From Paraprevotella sp. (GTDB lineage: Bacteria > Bacteroidota > Bacteroidia > Bacteroidales > Bacteroidaceae): 5,959 nucleotides of DNA. Below are positions 1-5,959 of this stretch, in pieces. The stretch is from contig JAJPYK010000211.1 in NCBI GenBank assembly GCA_021205005.1, forward strand, positions 4,488 through 10,446, written 5' to 3'. Within the stretch, counting starts at the first letter, position 1; the number at the start of each line of letters is the position of its first letter. Under the pieces are notes generated by a model that saw only the letters and a list, made by a program, of their open reading frames with translations, had not been told where the DNA came from and did no database searches. The translations under genes and the position numbers were made by a program.

Positions 1-313
1 CGCCGATCACCATCAAGAAGCCGAAAACATACATCAGATAGTTGATGAACAACACCGGAAAACAGACAAGGAACACGCCGAAAAGCAAACTGCCCAATCC
101 CACTACCGGAAAAACGGGCTTGATCACGACTTTGTCCGAAGAGCGTATGATAAAATAGTTCACGATCGATACCACGCCGGAAATGAAAAACAAACCGCCG
201 ATAACTTACACCAACAACGAAGTCATCTTTTCCGGGTTGACAACCAAAAGAATACCGATAAGCAGCGCACACACGGCACGAAAAACGAAACTGTTCACGA
301 CTTTCATCATCAT
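1..313 (-). pseudogene. DUF308/HdeD-like membrane protein, broken by an in-frame stop, continues past the left edge
   Basis: Reading the minus strand from ATG at 313-311 gives 35 codons (starting MMMKVVNSFVFRAVCALLIG) and then a TAA at 206-208. The same frame continues immediately with VIGGLFFISGVVSIVNYF and stays open for 68 more codons to the window edge. The two parts together read as one hydrophobic protein. Membrane segments lie at about residues 9-27, just after the stop (about 37-56), and at about 70-105. This arrangement of short, Gly-rich hydrophobic helices fits the DUF308/HdeD family of small inner-membrane proteins, some of which are linked to acid stress; the function of this one is unknown. 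The frame is intact on both sides, so a point change (for example CAA or CAG to TAA) is the simplest explanation, not an indel. A sequencing error is possible. There are three consecutive ATGs (313, 310, 307); the purine-rich stretch just upstream (about 315-321) could serve as a ribosome binding site. The family call is from recognition of the pattern, not a search. Confidence 0.62.
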
Positions 314-339
314 TTTCTTCCATTAAAAATTATTGTCGG

Positions 340-347
340 CTAATATA
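340..347 (-). promoter_or_regulatory. Possible weak -7 element for the DUF308 gene
   Basis: On the minus strand this reads TATATTAG, one mismatch from the Bacteroidota TAnnTTTG element. It would start transcription roughly 20 nt before the ATG at 313. I see no TTTG at the expected -33 distance. The whole 314-460 gap is AT-rich, so chance matches are likely. Confidence 0.2.
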
Positions 348-422
348 CGCATTAATTCACAAAAAACGGGATAAAAGGAAGAAAAAAAACGAAAAAATAC
401 CTGTTTTTAAGAATTTATTTAT

Positions 423-430
423 TTCCTTTG
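423..430 (+). promoter_or_regulatory. Possible weak -7 element for the histidine phosphatase gene
   Basis: TTCCTTTG matches TAnnTTTG except at one position and lies about 30 nt before the ATG at 461. A T-rich run at 404-408 sits roughly where a -33 element would be, but there is no exact TTTG. This is weak; if real, it would exclude the upstream TTG at 428 as the start codon. Confidence 0.22.
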
Positions 431-460
431 CCTTACAAAATCAACCTTCGAAACAAACAC

Positions 461-1015
461 ATGGAACTCTATTTGGTACGACACGGACAAACGGAAGAAA
501 ATGCAGCCAACATCTTGCAAGGACATTTGCCGGGGGACCTGACATCGGAAGGCATAGCACAGGCGCAACTGCTTCGCGACCGACTGAGCCGCATACACTT
601 CGATGCCTTATGGTGCAGCGACCTGAAACGTTGTGTGGATACGGCAACCCTGTTGAACGAAGTACATGGACTGCCTACGGTATACACCCCTCTGCTGCGC
701 GAGCGCGACTGGGGACCGTTCACCGGCATGGACATATTGAAAGCCAGGACCTTGATCGACAACCGGGCCGAAAGCGTGGAATCCATGTTCCGACGGGCCG
801 AGACCCTTCTGCTCGACTTGACGGCCCGATATCCCGAAGGGAGAGTTTTAGTGGTCAGTCACGGACTGTTCTGCCGCGTCATCCAGGCAGCCTGCCTCGG
901 ACTGACCTTGCGCGACGTGCCCCGCATGGCCAATGCGGAAGTGCGCCGTCTTACGTTCTCTCCTCCTCTTCATTTCACACACGACGAAGAAGAAAGCGGA
1001 GCCACGGCCAACTGA
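461..1015 (+). CDS. Histidine phosphatase family protein (phosphoglycerate mutase superfamily)
   Basis: This encodes 184 aa, a usual length for a single-domain branch 2 histidine phosphatase such as alpha-ribazole phosphatase (CobC), GpmB-like proteins or other small phosphomonoester phosphatases. The hallmark motif LVRHGQTEEN is at residues 5-14, where His8 would be the phospho-accepting residue. SDLKR at 53-57 supplies the conserved Arg57. RERDWGPFTG (80-89) matches the family's E-x-x-(F/W)-G-x-x-x-G element carrying the acidic proton donor. VVSHG (121-125) gives the second catalytic His124. All core residues are present, so it should be an active, soluble cytoplasmic enzyme. The substrate cannot be read from sequence, and no cobalamin gene lies in the window to support CobC. 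ATG at 461 is chosen because the RHG motif then starts within the first ten residues, as is normal; an in-frame TTG at 428 would only add an uncharacteristic 11-residue basic leader. The C-terminal tail (about 170-184) is acidic and probably disordered. It is divergent from the DUF308 gene and convergent with mfd. Confidence 0.88.
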   Translation: MELYLVRHGQTEENAANILQGHLPGDLTSEGIAQAQLLRDRLSRIHFDALWCSDLKRCVDTATLLNEVHGLPTVYTPLLRERDWGPFTGMDILKARTLIDNRAESVESMFRRAETLLLDLTARYPEGRVLVVSHGLFCRVIQAACLGLTLRDVPRMANAEVRRLTFSPPLHFTHDEEESGATAN

Positions 1016-1072
1016 CCTCGACGTATTCCCCTATGCACGTTCATTTAACGTTCCTTTCGGGGCATCCCGATT
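1016..1072. other. Convergent 3' gap with two short inverted repeats
   Basis: These 57 bp separate the stop codons of the histidine phosphatase gene and mfd. Two small inverted repeats are present: ACGTT/AACGT at 1037-1041 and 1047-1051, and TCGGG/CCCGA at 1057-1061 and 1066-1070 with a 4-nt loop. The second has a short TTT after it on the plus strand and no T-run on the minus strand. Neither is a convincing intrinsic terminator, so how the two convergent transcripts end is not clear from sequence. Confidence 0.3.
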
Positions 1073-4000
1073 TCACACGGCCTGCAAAGTGGAAATCTGC
1101 CGCAGGATATCTACGGCCTCTTTAACCGAACCCACTTCCTTAATCACCATCGAACGCCGGCCTTTCGTCTCGCGCAGCTTGCTGCGGTGCACGTTCATGC
1201 CGGCATAAGCGATGCACTGTCCGAAGGCCTTGCTCTGGAAATAGGCACTTTGGTCGTTCTGCACAAAATATAGCACCATACGACCGGCTTTGAGAAAGAT
1301 CTTCTCCGCCCCCAACTGTTTACCCAAACGCCGGAGCGTCACTACGCGAATCAGTTCCTCGCCTTCTTCGGGAATCTCCCCGAAGCGGTCTTTCATACGC
1401 TGGCGGAAAGCTTCCACGTCTTCATCGCGCTCCAATCCGTCCAACTCGCGGTAGAGCAACATCCGCTCGCTGCTGCTGGGCACATAAGTCTCCGGAAATG
1501 ACATCGGCAGATCACTCTCCAAAGCGCACTCGTCCACAAAGTTCTCGCAGCCCAAGTCATTTCCTTTCTTGATTTCCTCGGCATACAGATCGCTGAACTC
1601 GTCGTTCTTCAGTTCCTTTACGGCCTCAGACAGAATCTTCTGATAAGTTTCATAGCCCAAATCGGCAATGAACCCGCTCTGCTCCGCTCCCAACAGGTTG
1701 CCGGCTCCGCGAAGGTCCAAATCCTGCATGGCGATATGGATACCCGAACCCAAATCGCTGAAGTTCTCGATGGCCTGCAAACGGCGACGTGCTTCGGGCG
1801 TGAGCGAAGCCAACGGCGGCGCCAACAGGTAGCAAAAGGCCTTCTTGTTGCTCCGCCCGACCCGGCCTCGCATCTGATGCAGATCGCTCAGACCAAAATT
1901 CTGCGCCCCGTTGATGATGATCGTATTGGCATTGGGGATATCTATGCCGCTTTCTATAATCGTTGTCGAAATCAACACGTCATAATCGTAATTCACAAAA
2001 CCGAGAACCACCTTTCCCAATTCCTCAGGTGCCATACGGCCATGCCCCACACAGATCCGGGCGTCGGGCACGTACTTATGTACCAAAGCTTCCAAATCGA
2101 ACAGATTGGAAATACGGTTGTTCACGATAAACACCTGGCCGTTCCGGCTCATCTCGAAGTTGACGGCGTCGGCTATCAGTTCGGCACTGAACGTATGCAC
2201 CTCGGTCTGCACCGGATAGCGGTTGGGAGGAGGGGTCTGAATGACAGACAAATCGCGCGCGCCCATCAAAGAGAATTGCAACGTGCGCGGAATGGGCGTG
2301 GCAGTCAAGGTCAACGTGTCTACGTTGACTTTCAACTGGCGCAGTTTTTCTTTCGTCGACACTCCGAACTTCTGTTCCTCATCGATGATCAGCAAGCCGA
2401 GATCCATGAATCTGACCGCCTTGCCAATCAGCTTATGCGTGCCCACGATAATGTTCACCCGGGCCTCGGCCAGATCTTTCAGTATCTCTTTCGTCTGGGC
2501 GGTGCTTCGGGCGCGGCTCAGATAGTCTACCCGGACAGGTAATCCTTTCAGACGTGCGGAAAACGTCTGGAAGTGTTGATAGGCCAGCACGGTAGTCGGC
2601 ACCAGAACGGCCACCTGTTTGTTGTCCGCACAAGCCTTGAAAGCAGCCCGGATAGCCACCTCGGTCTTGCCGAATCCCACGTCGCCGCACACCAGTCTGT
2701 CCATCGGACGCGCCCGCTCCATATCGGCTTTCACGTCTTGTGTGGCTTTCAGTTGGTCTGGCGTATCCTCATAGAGGAAGCTCGCCTCCAGCTCATGCTG
2801 CATGAAACTGTCCGGACTGAAAGCGAAACTTTTCTCTTGCCGACGCAAAGAATAAAGCTTGATCAGATCGCGGGCAATATCTTTAATCTTCGTTTTGGTC
2901 CGCTCTTTCAGGCGTTCCCATGCGCCGGTGCCCAATTTGTTCAGCCGGGGTGGTTCTCCTTCCTTACCGCGGTACTTGCTCACCTTGTGCAAGGAATGAA
3001 TGGAAACGAACACTACGTCATCGTTCTGATAAATGATCTTGATGACCTCTTGCATGGTATTGCCGTTGGGAATGCGCACCAGTCCGCCGAACTTTCCTAT
3101 ACCATGATCCACATGCACTACGTAATCTCCGATGTTGAATTCCTGGAGTTCCTTCAACGAAAGCGCCACCTTGCCGCTGCGTGCCTTGTCGCTGCGCAAA
3201 TTATACTTATGGAAACGATCGAAAATCTGATGATCGGTAAAAAAACACATATTCAGATCTTCATCGGCGAATCCGGCATGTAAGGTGCGGTCGACGGGAG
3301 TAAACTCGATTCCCGTGGCCTGTTCCCGGAAAATAGAGGCCAAACGATCGGTTTGTTTGGCCGAATCGGCCAATATATATAAGGTATACCCCCGGTCCAG
3401 ATATTCGCGGAACGTGTGATTGACCAGGTCGAATTTCTTATGGAAAATCGGTTGCGGCGACAGATGAAAACGGACCGTAGCCTGAGGCTCACCGCCAGGC
3501 TTATTCCCGATTTCCACACGACGGAAGTCCAACAGTCCTTTCATCAGCACAGAACCGTCAATAAGCATCCGATCAGCACGAAGCTGTTCGTGATGCTCCG
3601 CTTCTTCCATCTCCGTACGCGCCTGCTCATCCAGCAAAGCCTGCGACGTGAACCCGTCGGCGTACACCTTGTCGGCCGCATCGCGTACAAAGAACAGGTC
3701 TTTCGTCACCACCACGGTTTCGCGGGGCAGAATATCGGCAAACGAGACCTTGCCCTGCGACTCTCCGTCCAAATCGGGCACGATGACGATTTCCTGCTGT
3801 TTGTCGCTCGACAACTGCGACTGCACCTCAAACGTACGGATACTATCCACTTCGTCGCCGAATAAGTCCACACGATAAGGATTCTCCGAAGAAAAAGAAA
3901 ACACGTCCAATATACTCCCACGCACGGCAAACTGCCCGGGCTCATACACATAGTCTACCTGAGAAAACCCGAACGAAGCCAGCGTCTCTTCCACAAACGT

Positions 4001-4474
4001 AATGTCCACCTGTTCGCCGGCATGCAGTTTCAACGTCTTTTCCGCCAGTTCCTGTTGCGACACCACTTTCTCCGCCAAGGCATCGGGACTGGTCACGATG
4101 AACAACGGACGCGCACCGGCCAACAGACGGCTGATGACCTCGGTACGCAGAATCTCATTGGCCGCATCGCGCTGACCGAACTTCACGGCCCGGCGGAACG
4201 ACGACGGAAAATAAAACACCTCGCGATCACCCAGGATCTGCGTCAGGTCATGATAAAAATACCCCGCCTCTTCGGCATCATCCAAAATAAAAAGGAAAGG
4301 ACATGCCGTCACCTGAGGACACGCCACCGCCAAACTGCTGAACAGCAAAGGCGCCGCCGACGCACACAGTCCCTCTGCGAAAATCGTTTTCACAGTCTGG
4401 TCTTGTAAGGGCCGGCCCAAAGCCTTCACCTGTTTATGCCCTGCATAAAGGGCTTGTAAACCTTGAATTTCCAT
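1073..4474 (-). CDS. mfd: Transcription-repair coupling factor Mfd
   Basis: This encodes 1133 aa, close to the 1148 aa of E. coli Mfd. Mfd is an ATP-dependent DNA translocase that displaces RNA polymerase stalled at lesions and recruits UvrA for nucleotide excision repair. Domains in order: an N-terminal UvrB-homology module without a Walker motif (about 1-340; YEPGQFAVRGSILDVF at 177-192, LFGDEVDSIRTFE at 204-216); an RNA-polymerase-interacting domain (about 440-510; GDYVVHVDHGIGKFGG at 449-464); a two-lobed superfamily 2 motor with Walker A GDVGFGKTE (597-605, Lys603), DEEQ (698-701), TATPIPRTLQFSLMGARD (724-741) and the arginine-finger motif QMRGRVGR (867-874); the RecG/Mfd translocation motif DLDLRGAGNLLG (918-929); and a C-terminal TRCF domain (about 985-1090) that in E. 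coli masks the UvrA-binding site. No key residue is missing. ATG at 4474 is chosen over an in-frame GTG at 4525: the MEIQGLQALY start resembles the family, and the likely promoter lies inside the 17-codon extension. It is monocistronic as far as can be seen. Confidence 0.97.
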   Translation of the reverse strand: MEIQGLQALYAGHKQVKALGRPLQDQTVKTIFAEGLCASAAPLLFSSLAVACPQVTACPFLFILDDAEEAGYFYHDLTQILGDREVFYFPSSFRRAVKFGQRDAANEILRTEVISRLLAGARPLFIVTSPDALAEKVVSQQELAEKTLKLHAGEQVDITFVEETLASFGFSQVDYVYEPGQFAVRGSILDVFSFSSENPYRVDLFGDEVDSIRTFEVQSQLSSDKQQEIVIVPDLDGESQGKVSFADILPRETVVVTKDLFFVRDAADKVYADGFTSQALLDEQARTEMEEAEHHEQLRADRMLIDGSVLMKGLLDFRRVEIGNKPGGEPQATVRFHLSPQPIFHKKFDLVNHTFREYLDRGYTLYILADSAKQTDRLASIFREQATGIEFTPVDRTLHAGFADEDLNMCFFTDHQIFDRFHKYNLRSDKARSGKVALSLKELQEFNIGDYVVHVDHGIGKFGGLVRIPNGNTMQEVIKIIYQNDDVVFVSIHSLHKVSKYRGKEGEPPRLNKLGTGAWERLKERTKTKIKDIARDLIKLYSLRRQEKSFAFSPDSFMQHELEASFLYEDTPDQLKATQDVKADMERARPMDRLVCGDVGFGKTEVAIRAAFKACADNKQVAVLVPTTVLAYQHFQTFSARLKGLPVRVDYLSRARSTAQTKEILKDLAEARVNIIVGTHKLIGKAVRFMDLGLLIIDEEQKFGVSTKEKLRQLKVNVDTLTLTATPIPRTLQFSLMGARDLSVIQTPPPNRYPVQTEVHTFSAELIADAVNFEMSRNGQVFIVNNRISNLFDLEALVHKYVPDARICVGHGRMAPEELGKVVLGFVNYDYDVLISTTIIESGIDIPNANTIIINGAQNFGLSDLHQMRGRVGRSNKKAFCYLLAPPLASLTPEARRRLQAIENFSDLGSGIHIAMQDLDLRGAGNLLGAEQSGFIADLGYETYQKILSEAVKELKNDEFSDLYAEEIKKGNDLGCENFVDECALESDLPMSFPETYVPSSSERMLLYRELDGLERDEDVEAFRQRMKDRFGEIPEEGEELIRVVTLRRLGKQLGAEKIFLKAGRMVLYFVQNDQSAYFQSKAFGQCIAYAGMNVHRSKLRETKGRRSMVIKEVGSVKEAVDILRQISTLQAV

Positions 4475-4488
4475 GATCGTACAGATTG

Positions 4489-4496
4489 CAAAATTA
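4489..4496 (-). promoter_or_regulatory. -7 promoter element for mfd
   Basis: On the minus strand this reads TAATTTTG, a perfect match to the Bacteroidota TAnnTTTG element. It ends 14 nt before the mfd ATG (4474), so the predicted leader is very short, about 6-12 nt. No exact TTTG is found 19-21 nt further upstream; that stretch holds a T7 run (4509-4515) and GC-rich bases. The short leader and lack of a Shine-Dalgarno site suggest translation does not depend on one. Confidence 0.55.
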
Positions 4497-4569
4497 CAAA
4501 GAATCGCTAAAAAAACCGCCTGCACGAAGAATTATTTCCGTTTTCTGCCGCAGTTCGTGATTTTAAATC

Positions 4570-4577
4570 TATATTTG
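4570..4577 (+). promoter_or_regulatory. -7 promoter element for the glycosyltransferase gene
   Basis: TATATTTG is a perfect match to the Bacteroidota TAnnTTTG element, 48 nt before the ATG at 4626. It implies a 5' leader of about 40 nt. A TTTTCTG patch at 4541-4547 is near the expected -33 position, but there is no exact TTTG. It faces away from the mfd promoter, so the 151-bp gap is a divergent promoter region. Confidence 0.55.
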
Positions 4578-4625
4578 TCCTGAAAAGAAATACAAAATTC
4601 ATAATCTCACAAAGCCGATAAAGTC

Positions 4626-5369
4626 ATGCAATCAGACAGTGTGGTCATTATTCCTACATATAACGAAAAAGAAAATATAGAGAAGATCATCCGGGCCGTG
4701 TTCGGATTGAGTCAGCCGTTCGATCTCTTGATCATCGACGACGGCTCGCCCGACGGCACGGCCGCTATCGTAAAATGCCTCATGGCCGATGAATTCAAAG
4801 ACCGTCTCCACCTCATTGAGCGCACGGGCAAACTGGGATTGGGAACAGCTTACATTGCCGGATTCAAATGGGCCATCGCTCACAAATACGACTATATCTT
4901 CGAAATGGATGCCGATTTCAGCCATAATCCCAACGACTTGCCGCGTCTCTACGACGCCTGTGCCCGAGAAGGCTATGATGTGACCATCGGATCACGATAT
5001 GTCAACGGAGTAAACGTAGTGAACTGGCCTATGGGACGCATCCTCATGTCGTACTATGCATCTAAATACGTGCGGCTCGTGACCGGTCTGAAAATAAACG
5101 ATACCACAGCCGGATTCAAATGTTATCGCCGCCGCGTGCTCGAAACCATCGAACTGGACAAGGTACGTTTCAAGGGCTATGCCTTTCAGATCGAGATGAA
5201 ATTTACGGCCAAACGATGCGGTTTCAAGATCAAGGAGGTCCCGGTCATCTTTGTCAACCGCGAATTGGGCACGAGTAAAATGAACGGCGGCATATTCAGC
5301 GAAGCCGTGTTCGGCGTCATCCGGCTCAGATTGAACGGATGGTTCCGCAAATATCCACGGCCCGCATAA
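4626..5369 (+). CDS. Family 2 glycosyltransferase, Dpm1-like polyprenol-phosphate mannosyltransferase
   Basis: This encodes 247 aa, matching the length of single-domain Dpm1-type enzymes that transfer mannose from GDP-mannose to a polyprenyl phosphate at the cytoplasmic face of the membrane. The product serves as donor for mannosyltransferases acting outside the cytoplasm. Motifs seen: VVIIPTYNEKENI (6-18) and IIDDGSPDGT (36-45) for nucleotide-sugar binding, EMDADFSHNP (93-102) with the metal-binding DAD, GSRYVNG (122-128), DTTAGFKCYRR (159-169), and RELGTSKM (212-219), the family's R-x-x-G-x-SKM element. There is no transmembrane helix, so this is the short form without the C-terminal GtrA-like or membrane domain that some homologues carry; membrane contact would be peripheral. 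ATG at 4626 places the first beta strand at residue 6, typical of the family, and it follows an A-rich leader. It is followed at once by a terminator, so it appears monocistronic. The sugar (mannose versus glucose) is inferred from family resemblance. In Bacteroidota it could feed protein O-mannosylation or envelope glycan assembly. Confidence 0.92.
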   Translation: MQSDSVVIIPTYNEKENIEKIIRAVFGLSQPFDLLIIDDGSPDGTAAIVKCLMADEFKDRLHLIERTGKLGLGTAYIAGFKWAIAHKYDYIFEMDADFSHNPNDLPRLYDACAREGYDVTIGSRYVNGVNVVNWPMGRILMSYYASKYVRLVTGLKINDTTAGFKCYRRRVLETIELDKVRFKGYAFQIEMKFTAKRCGFKIKEVPVIFVNRELGTSKMNGGIFSEAVFGVIRLRLNGWFRKYPRPA

Positions 5370-5383
5370 AAAACCCCTGCGGG
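5361..5383 (+). repeat. Short inverted repeat spanning the glycosyltransferase stop codon
   Basis: CCCGCA (5361-5366) and TGCGGG (5378-5383) form a perfect 6-bp inverted repeat with an 11-nt loop that contains the TAA stop (5367-5369). It is followed 9 nt later by a T6 run (5393-5398). This could be a weak first terminator ahead of the main one, though the spacing to the T-run is longer than usual. On the minus strand the loop itself holds a T6 run, which does not have terminator geometry. Confidence 0.4.
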
Positions 5384-5392
5384 AACACCTTA

Positions 5393-5427
5393 TTTTTTCT
5401 CCGCAGATTGATAATTTTTTCTCCGCA
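5393..5427 (+). repeat. Direct repeat of a 13-nt module within the terminator
   Basis: TTTTTTCTCCGCA occurs at 5393-5405 and again at 5415-5427, exactly 22 nt apart. The second copy lies in the inner stem and loop of the terminator. Because both copies carry CTCCGCA, either could pair with the single TGCGGAG at 5444-5450, giving two mutually exclusive hairpins that end before the same T6 run. Confidence 0.75.
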
Positions 5428-5457
5428 AGAAAATTTATCAATCTGCGGAGATTTTTT
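5398..5457 (+). terminator. Strong intrinsic terminator of the glycosyltransferase gene
   Basis: A perfect 17-bp inverted repeat has its left arm at 5398-5414 and right arm at 5435-5451 (outer part TCTCCGCAG/CTGCGGAGA). After one T-T mismatch the stem continues with TTTT (5416-5419) paired to AAAA (5430-5433), leaving a loop of about 10 nt. It is followed directly by T6 at 5452-5457. The stem's base is GC-rich, which gives classic Rho-independent geometry on the plus strand, 29 bp after the stop codon. On the minus strand the same hairpin is followed by an A-run, so it should not terminate the HD-domain gene coming from the right. Confidence 0.85.
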
Positions 5458-5480
5458 CGGAGACGTCACGAGGGACTTTT

Positions 5481-5959
5481 TCAACCCAGGCCGACCTCCG
5501 GATATTCCAGCCCCAGATCGCGGTAAGCCCGCTCCACCAATTTTTCGGGAACAAGAAAACGTCTGTCGGTAGAATCCGTCCGCAAGGCCGCCAGAAAATG
5601 AGGCAGCTCCCCGCGATAGACCGACGCCATGCGATGGTTATAATCGGTAGCCCGACAAACGGAATAATGTATGTTGGCCGCACGATCGGCCATCTTGACC
5701 AAAGGAGCATAGGGCGTGGAACGTATGCCCGCATAATATTTCTCTCCGGCACGTTCGGTTCGGGTACGCCCCTTGTCGTTAGTCAAGGCATAGACGAGTT
5801 CCACAGCAATAAAGGCCTGTCCGTCATCCAGCCCCAACATCGAAGCACGCCGGCGCAGATCGTTATACGTCAACCGCGCATCCTCTATACTGTTGTGAAA
5901 CCATGCCCCGACCCTCACCGGACCCACGTCTTCCTCTTTCGTACACACCTCTCCCCCGG
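5481..5959 (-). CDS. SpoT/MESH1-like HD-domain protein, 5' end beyond the right edge
   Basis: The frame is open from the window edge to TGA at 5481-5483, giving about 158 codons; the N-terminus is missing. The GTG at 5948 is probably an internal valine, because the usual N-terminal helix with the first metal-binding histidine lies upstream of what is visible. Numbering from that GTG: AWFHNSIEDA (15-24) is the HD-signature region with the conserved Glu22-Asp23 pair; ALTNDKGRTRTERAGEKYY (54-72) and GIRSTPYAPLVKMADRAANI (74-93) are typical of small SpoT/MESH1-like metal-dependent phosphohydrolases, with Asp88 in the KMADR motif. No synthetase or TGS/ACT domain follows; the protein stops about 62 residues after KMADR, so it looks like a stand-alone hydrolase-type domain. 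Relatives hydrolyse (p)ppGpp or other nucleotides; the substrate here is unknown. The signature histidine is followed by Asn19 (AAC at 5892-5894) where the family normally has Asp, which may weaken metal binding. The gene is convergent with the glycosyltransferase gene, and no minus-strand terminator is evident after its stop. Confidence 0.8.
   Translation of the reverse strand, partial: GGEVCTKEEDVGPVRVGAWFHNSIEDARLTYNDLRRRASMLGLDDGQAFIAVELVYALTNDKGRTRTERAGEKYYAGIRSTPYAPLVKMADRAANIHYSVCRATDYNHRMASVYRGELPHFLAALRTDSTDRRFLVPEKLVERAYRDLGLEYPEVGLG

Noticed and set aside
314..323. ATG at 323-321 as the start of the DUF308 gene
   Set aside because: It is in a different frame from the hydrophobic protein; the ATGs at 313-305 are in frame.
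428..460. TTG start for the histidine phosphatase at 428
   Set aside because: An ATG at 461 gives the usual spacing to the RHG motif, and the 11 extra residues do not resemble the family.
610..1125. 171-codon plus-strand frame overlapping the histidine phosphatase gene
   Set aside because: It is out of frame with a protein carrying all catalytic motifs, and its Arg/Ser/Pro-rich translation looks like a frame shadow.
1736..3283. Two long plus-strand open frames (268 and 236 codons) opposite mfd
   Set aside because: They lie wholly antisense to an unambiguous, full-length mfd, have low-complexity His/Gln-rich translations matching no family I recognise, and have no promoter or start context. 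They are a by-product of mfd codon usage.
4475..4525. N-terminal extension of mfd from GTG at 4525
   Set aside because: It would add 17 residues not typical of Mfd, and the perfect -7 element at 4489-4496 lies inside it, so it would not be transcribed from that promoter.
4992..5441. 149-codon minus-strand frame opposite the glycosyltransferase
   Set aside because: It is antisense to a well-supported gene, starts inside the terminator hairpin region, and has no recognisable domain.
5393..5457. Repeats here as a CRISPR array or transposon end
   Set aside because: There are only two direct copies of 13 nt, no regular spacer series, no transposase and no target-site duplication; terminator geometry explains the inverted repeat.

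Overview
This window looks like chromosomal DNA from a member of the Bacteroidota, most likely the order Bacteroidales. The evidence is the TAnnTTTG-type -7 promoter elements in front of two genes, A-rich leaders without strong Shine-Dalgarno sites, and the protein families: a DUF308/HdeD-like membrane protein, Mfd, and a Dpm1-like glycosyltransferase. Assignment to a genus would need a database search.

Layout, left to right. Positions 1-313 (minus) hold the 5' part of a DUF308/HdeD-like membrane protein gene that is broken by an in-frame TAA at 206-208. A 147-bp AT-rich gap separates it from a divergent histidine phosphatase gene of the phosphoglycerate mutase superfamily (461-1015, plus). 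That gene converges, across 57 bp, on a complete mfd gene (1073-4474, minus) encoding the transcription-repair coupling factor. A 151-bp divergent intergenic region follows. It carries one perfect TAnnTTTG element facing mfd and another facing a family 2 glycosyltransferase of the polyprenol-phosphate-mannose synthase type (4626-5369, plus). The glycosyltransferase gene ends in a strong intrinsic terminator built from a 17-bp perfect inverted repeat with an internal repeated module (about 5361-5457). The right edge holds the 3' part of a SpoT/MESH1-like HD-domain gene (5481-5959, minus), whose metal-binding His-Asp doublet reads His-Asn.

The genes do not form a single pathway. They look like unrelated housekeeping genes, each with its own transcription signals: DNA repair (mfd), lipid-linked mannose donor supply (glycosyltransferase), and a phosphatase and a possible nucleotide hydrolase of unknown substrate. 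I see no mobile element, CRISPR array, RNA gene or defence system, and I do not think the window contains a new biological system. The points worth a second look are the nonsense codon in the membrane protein gene, the His-Asn change in the HD protein, and the unusual architecture of the glycosyltransferase terminator.
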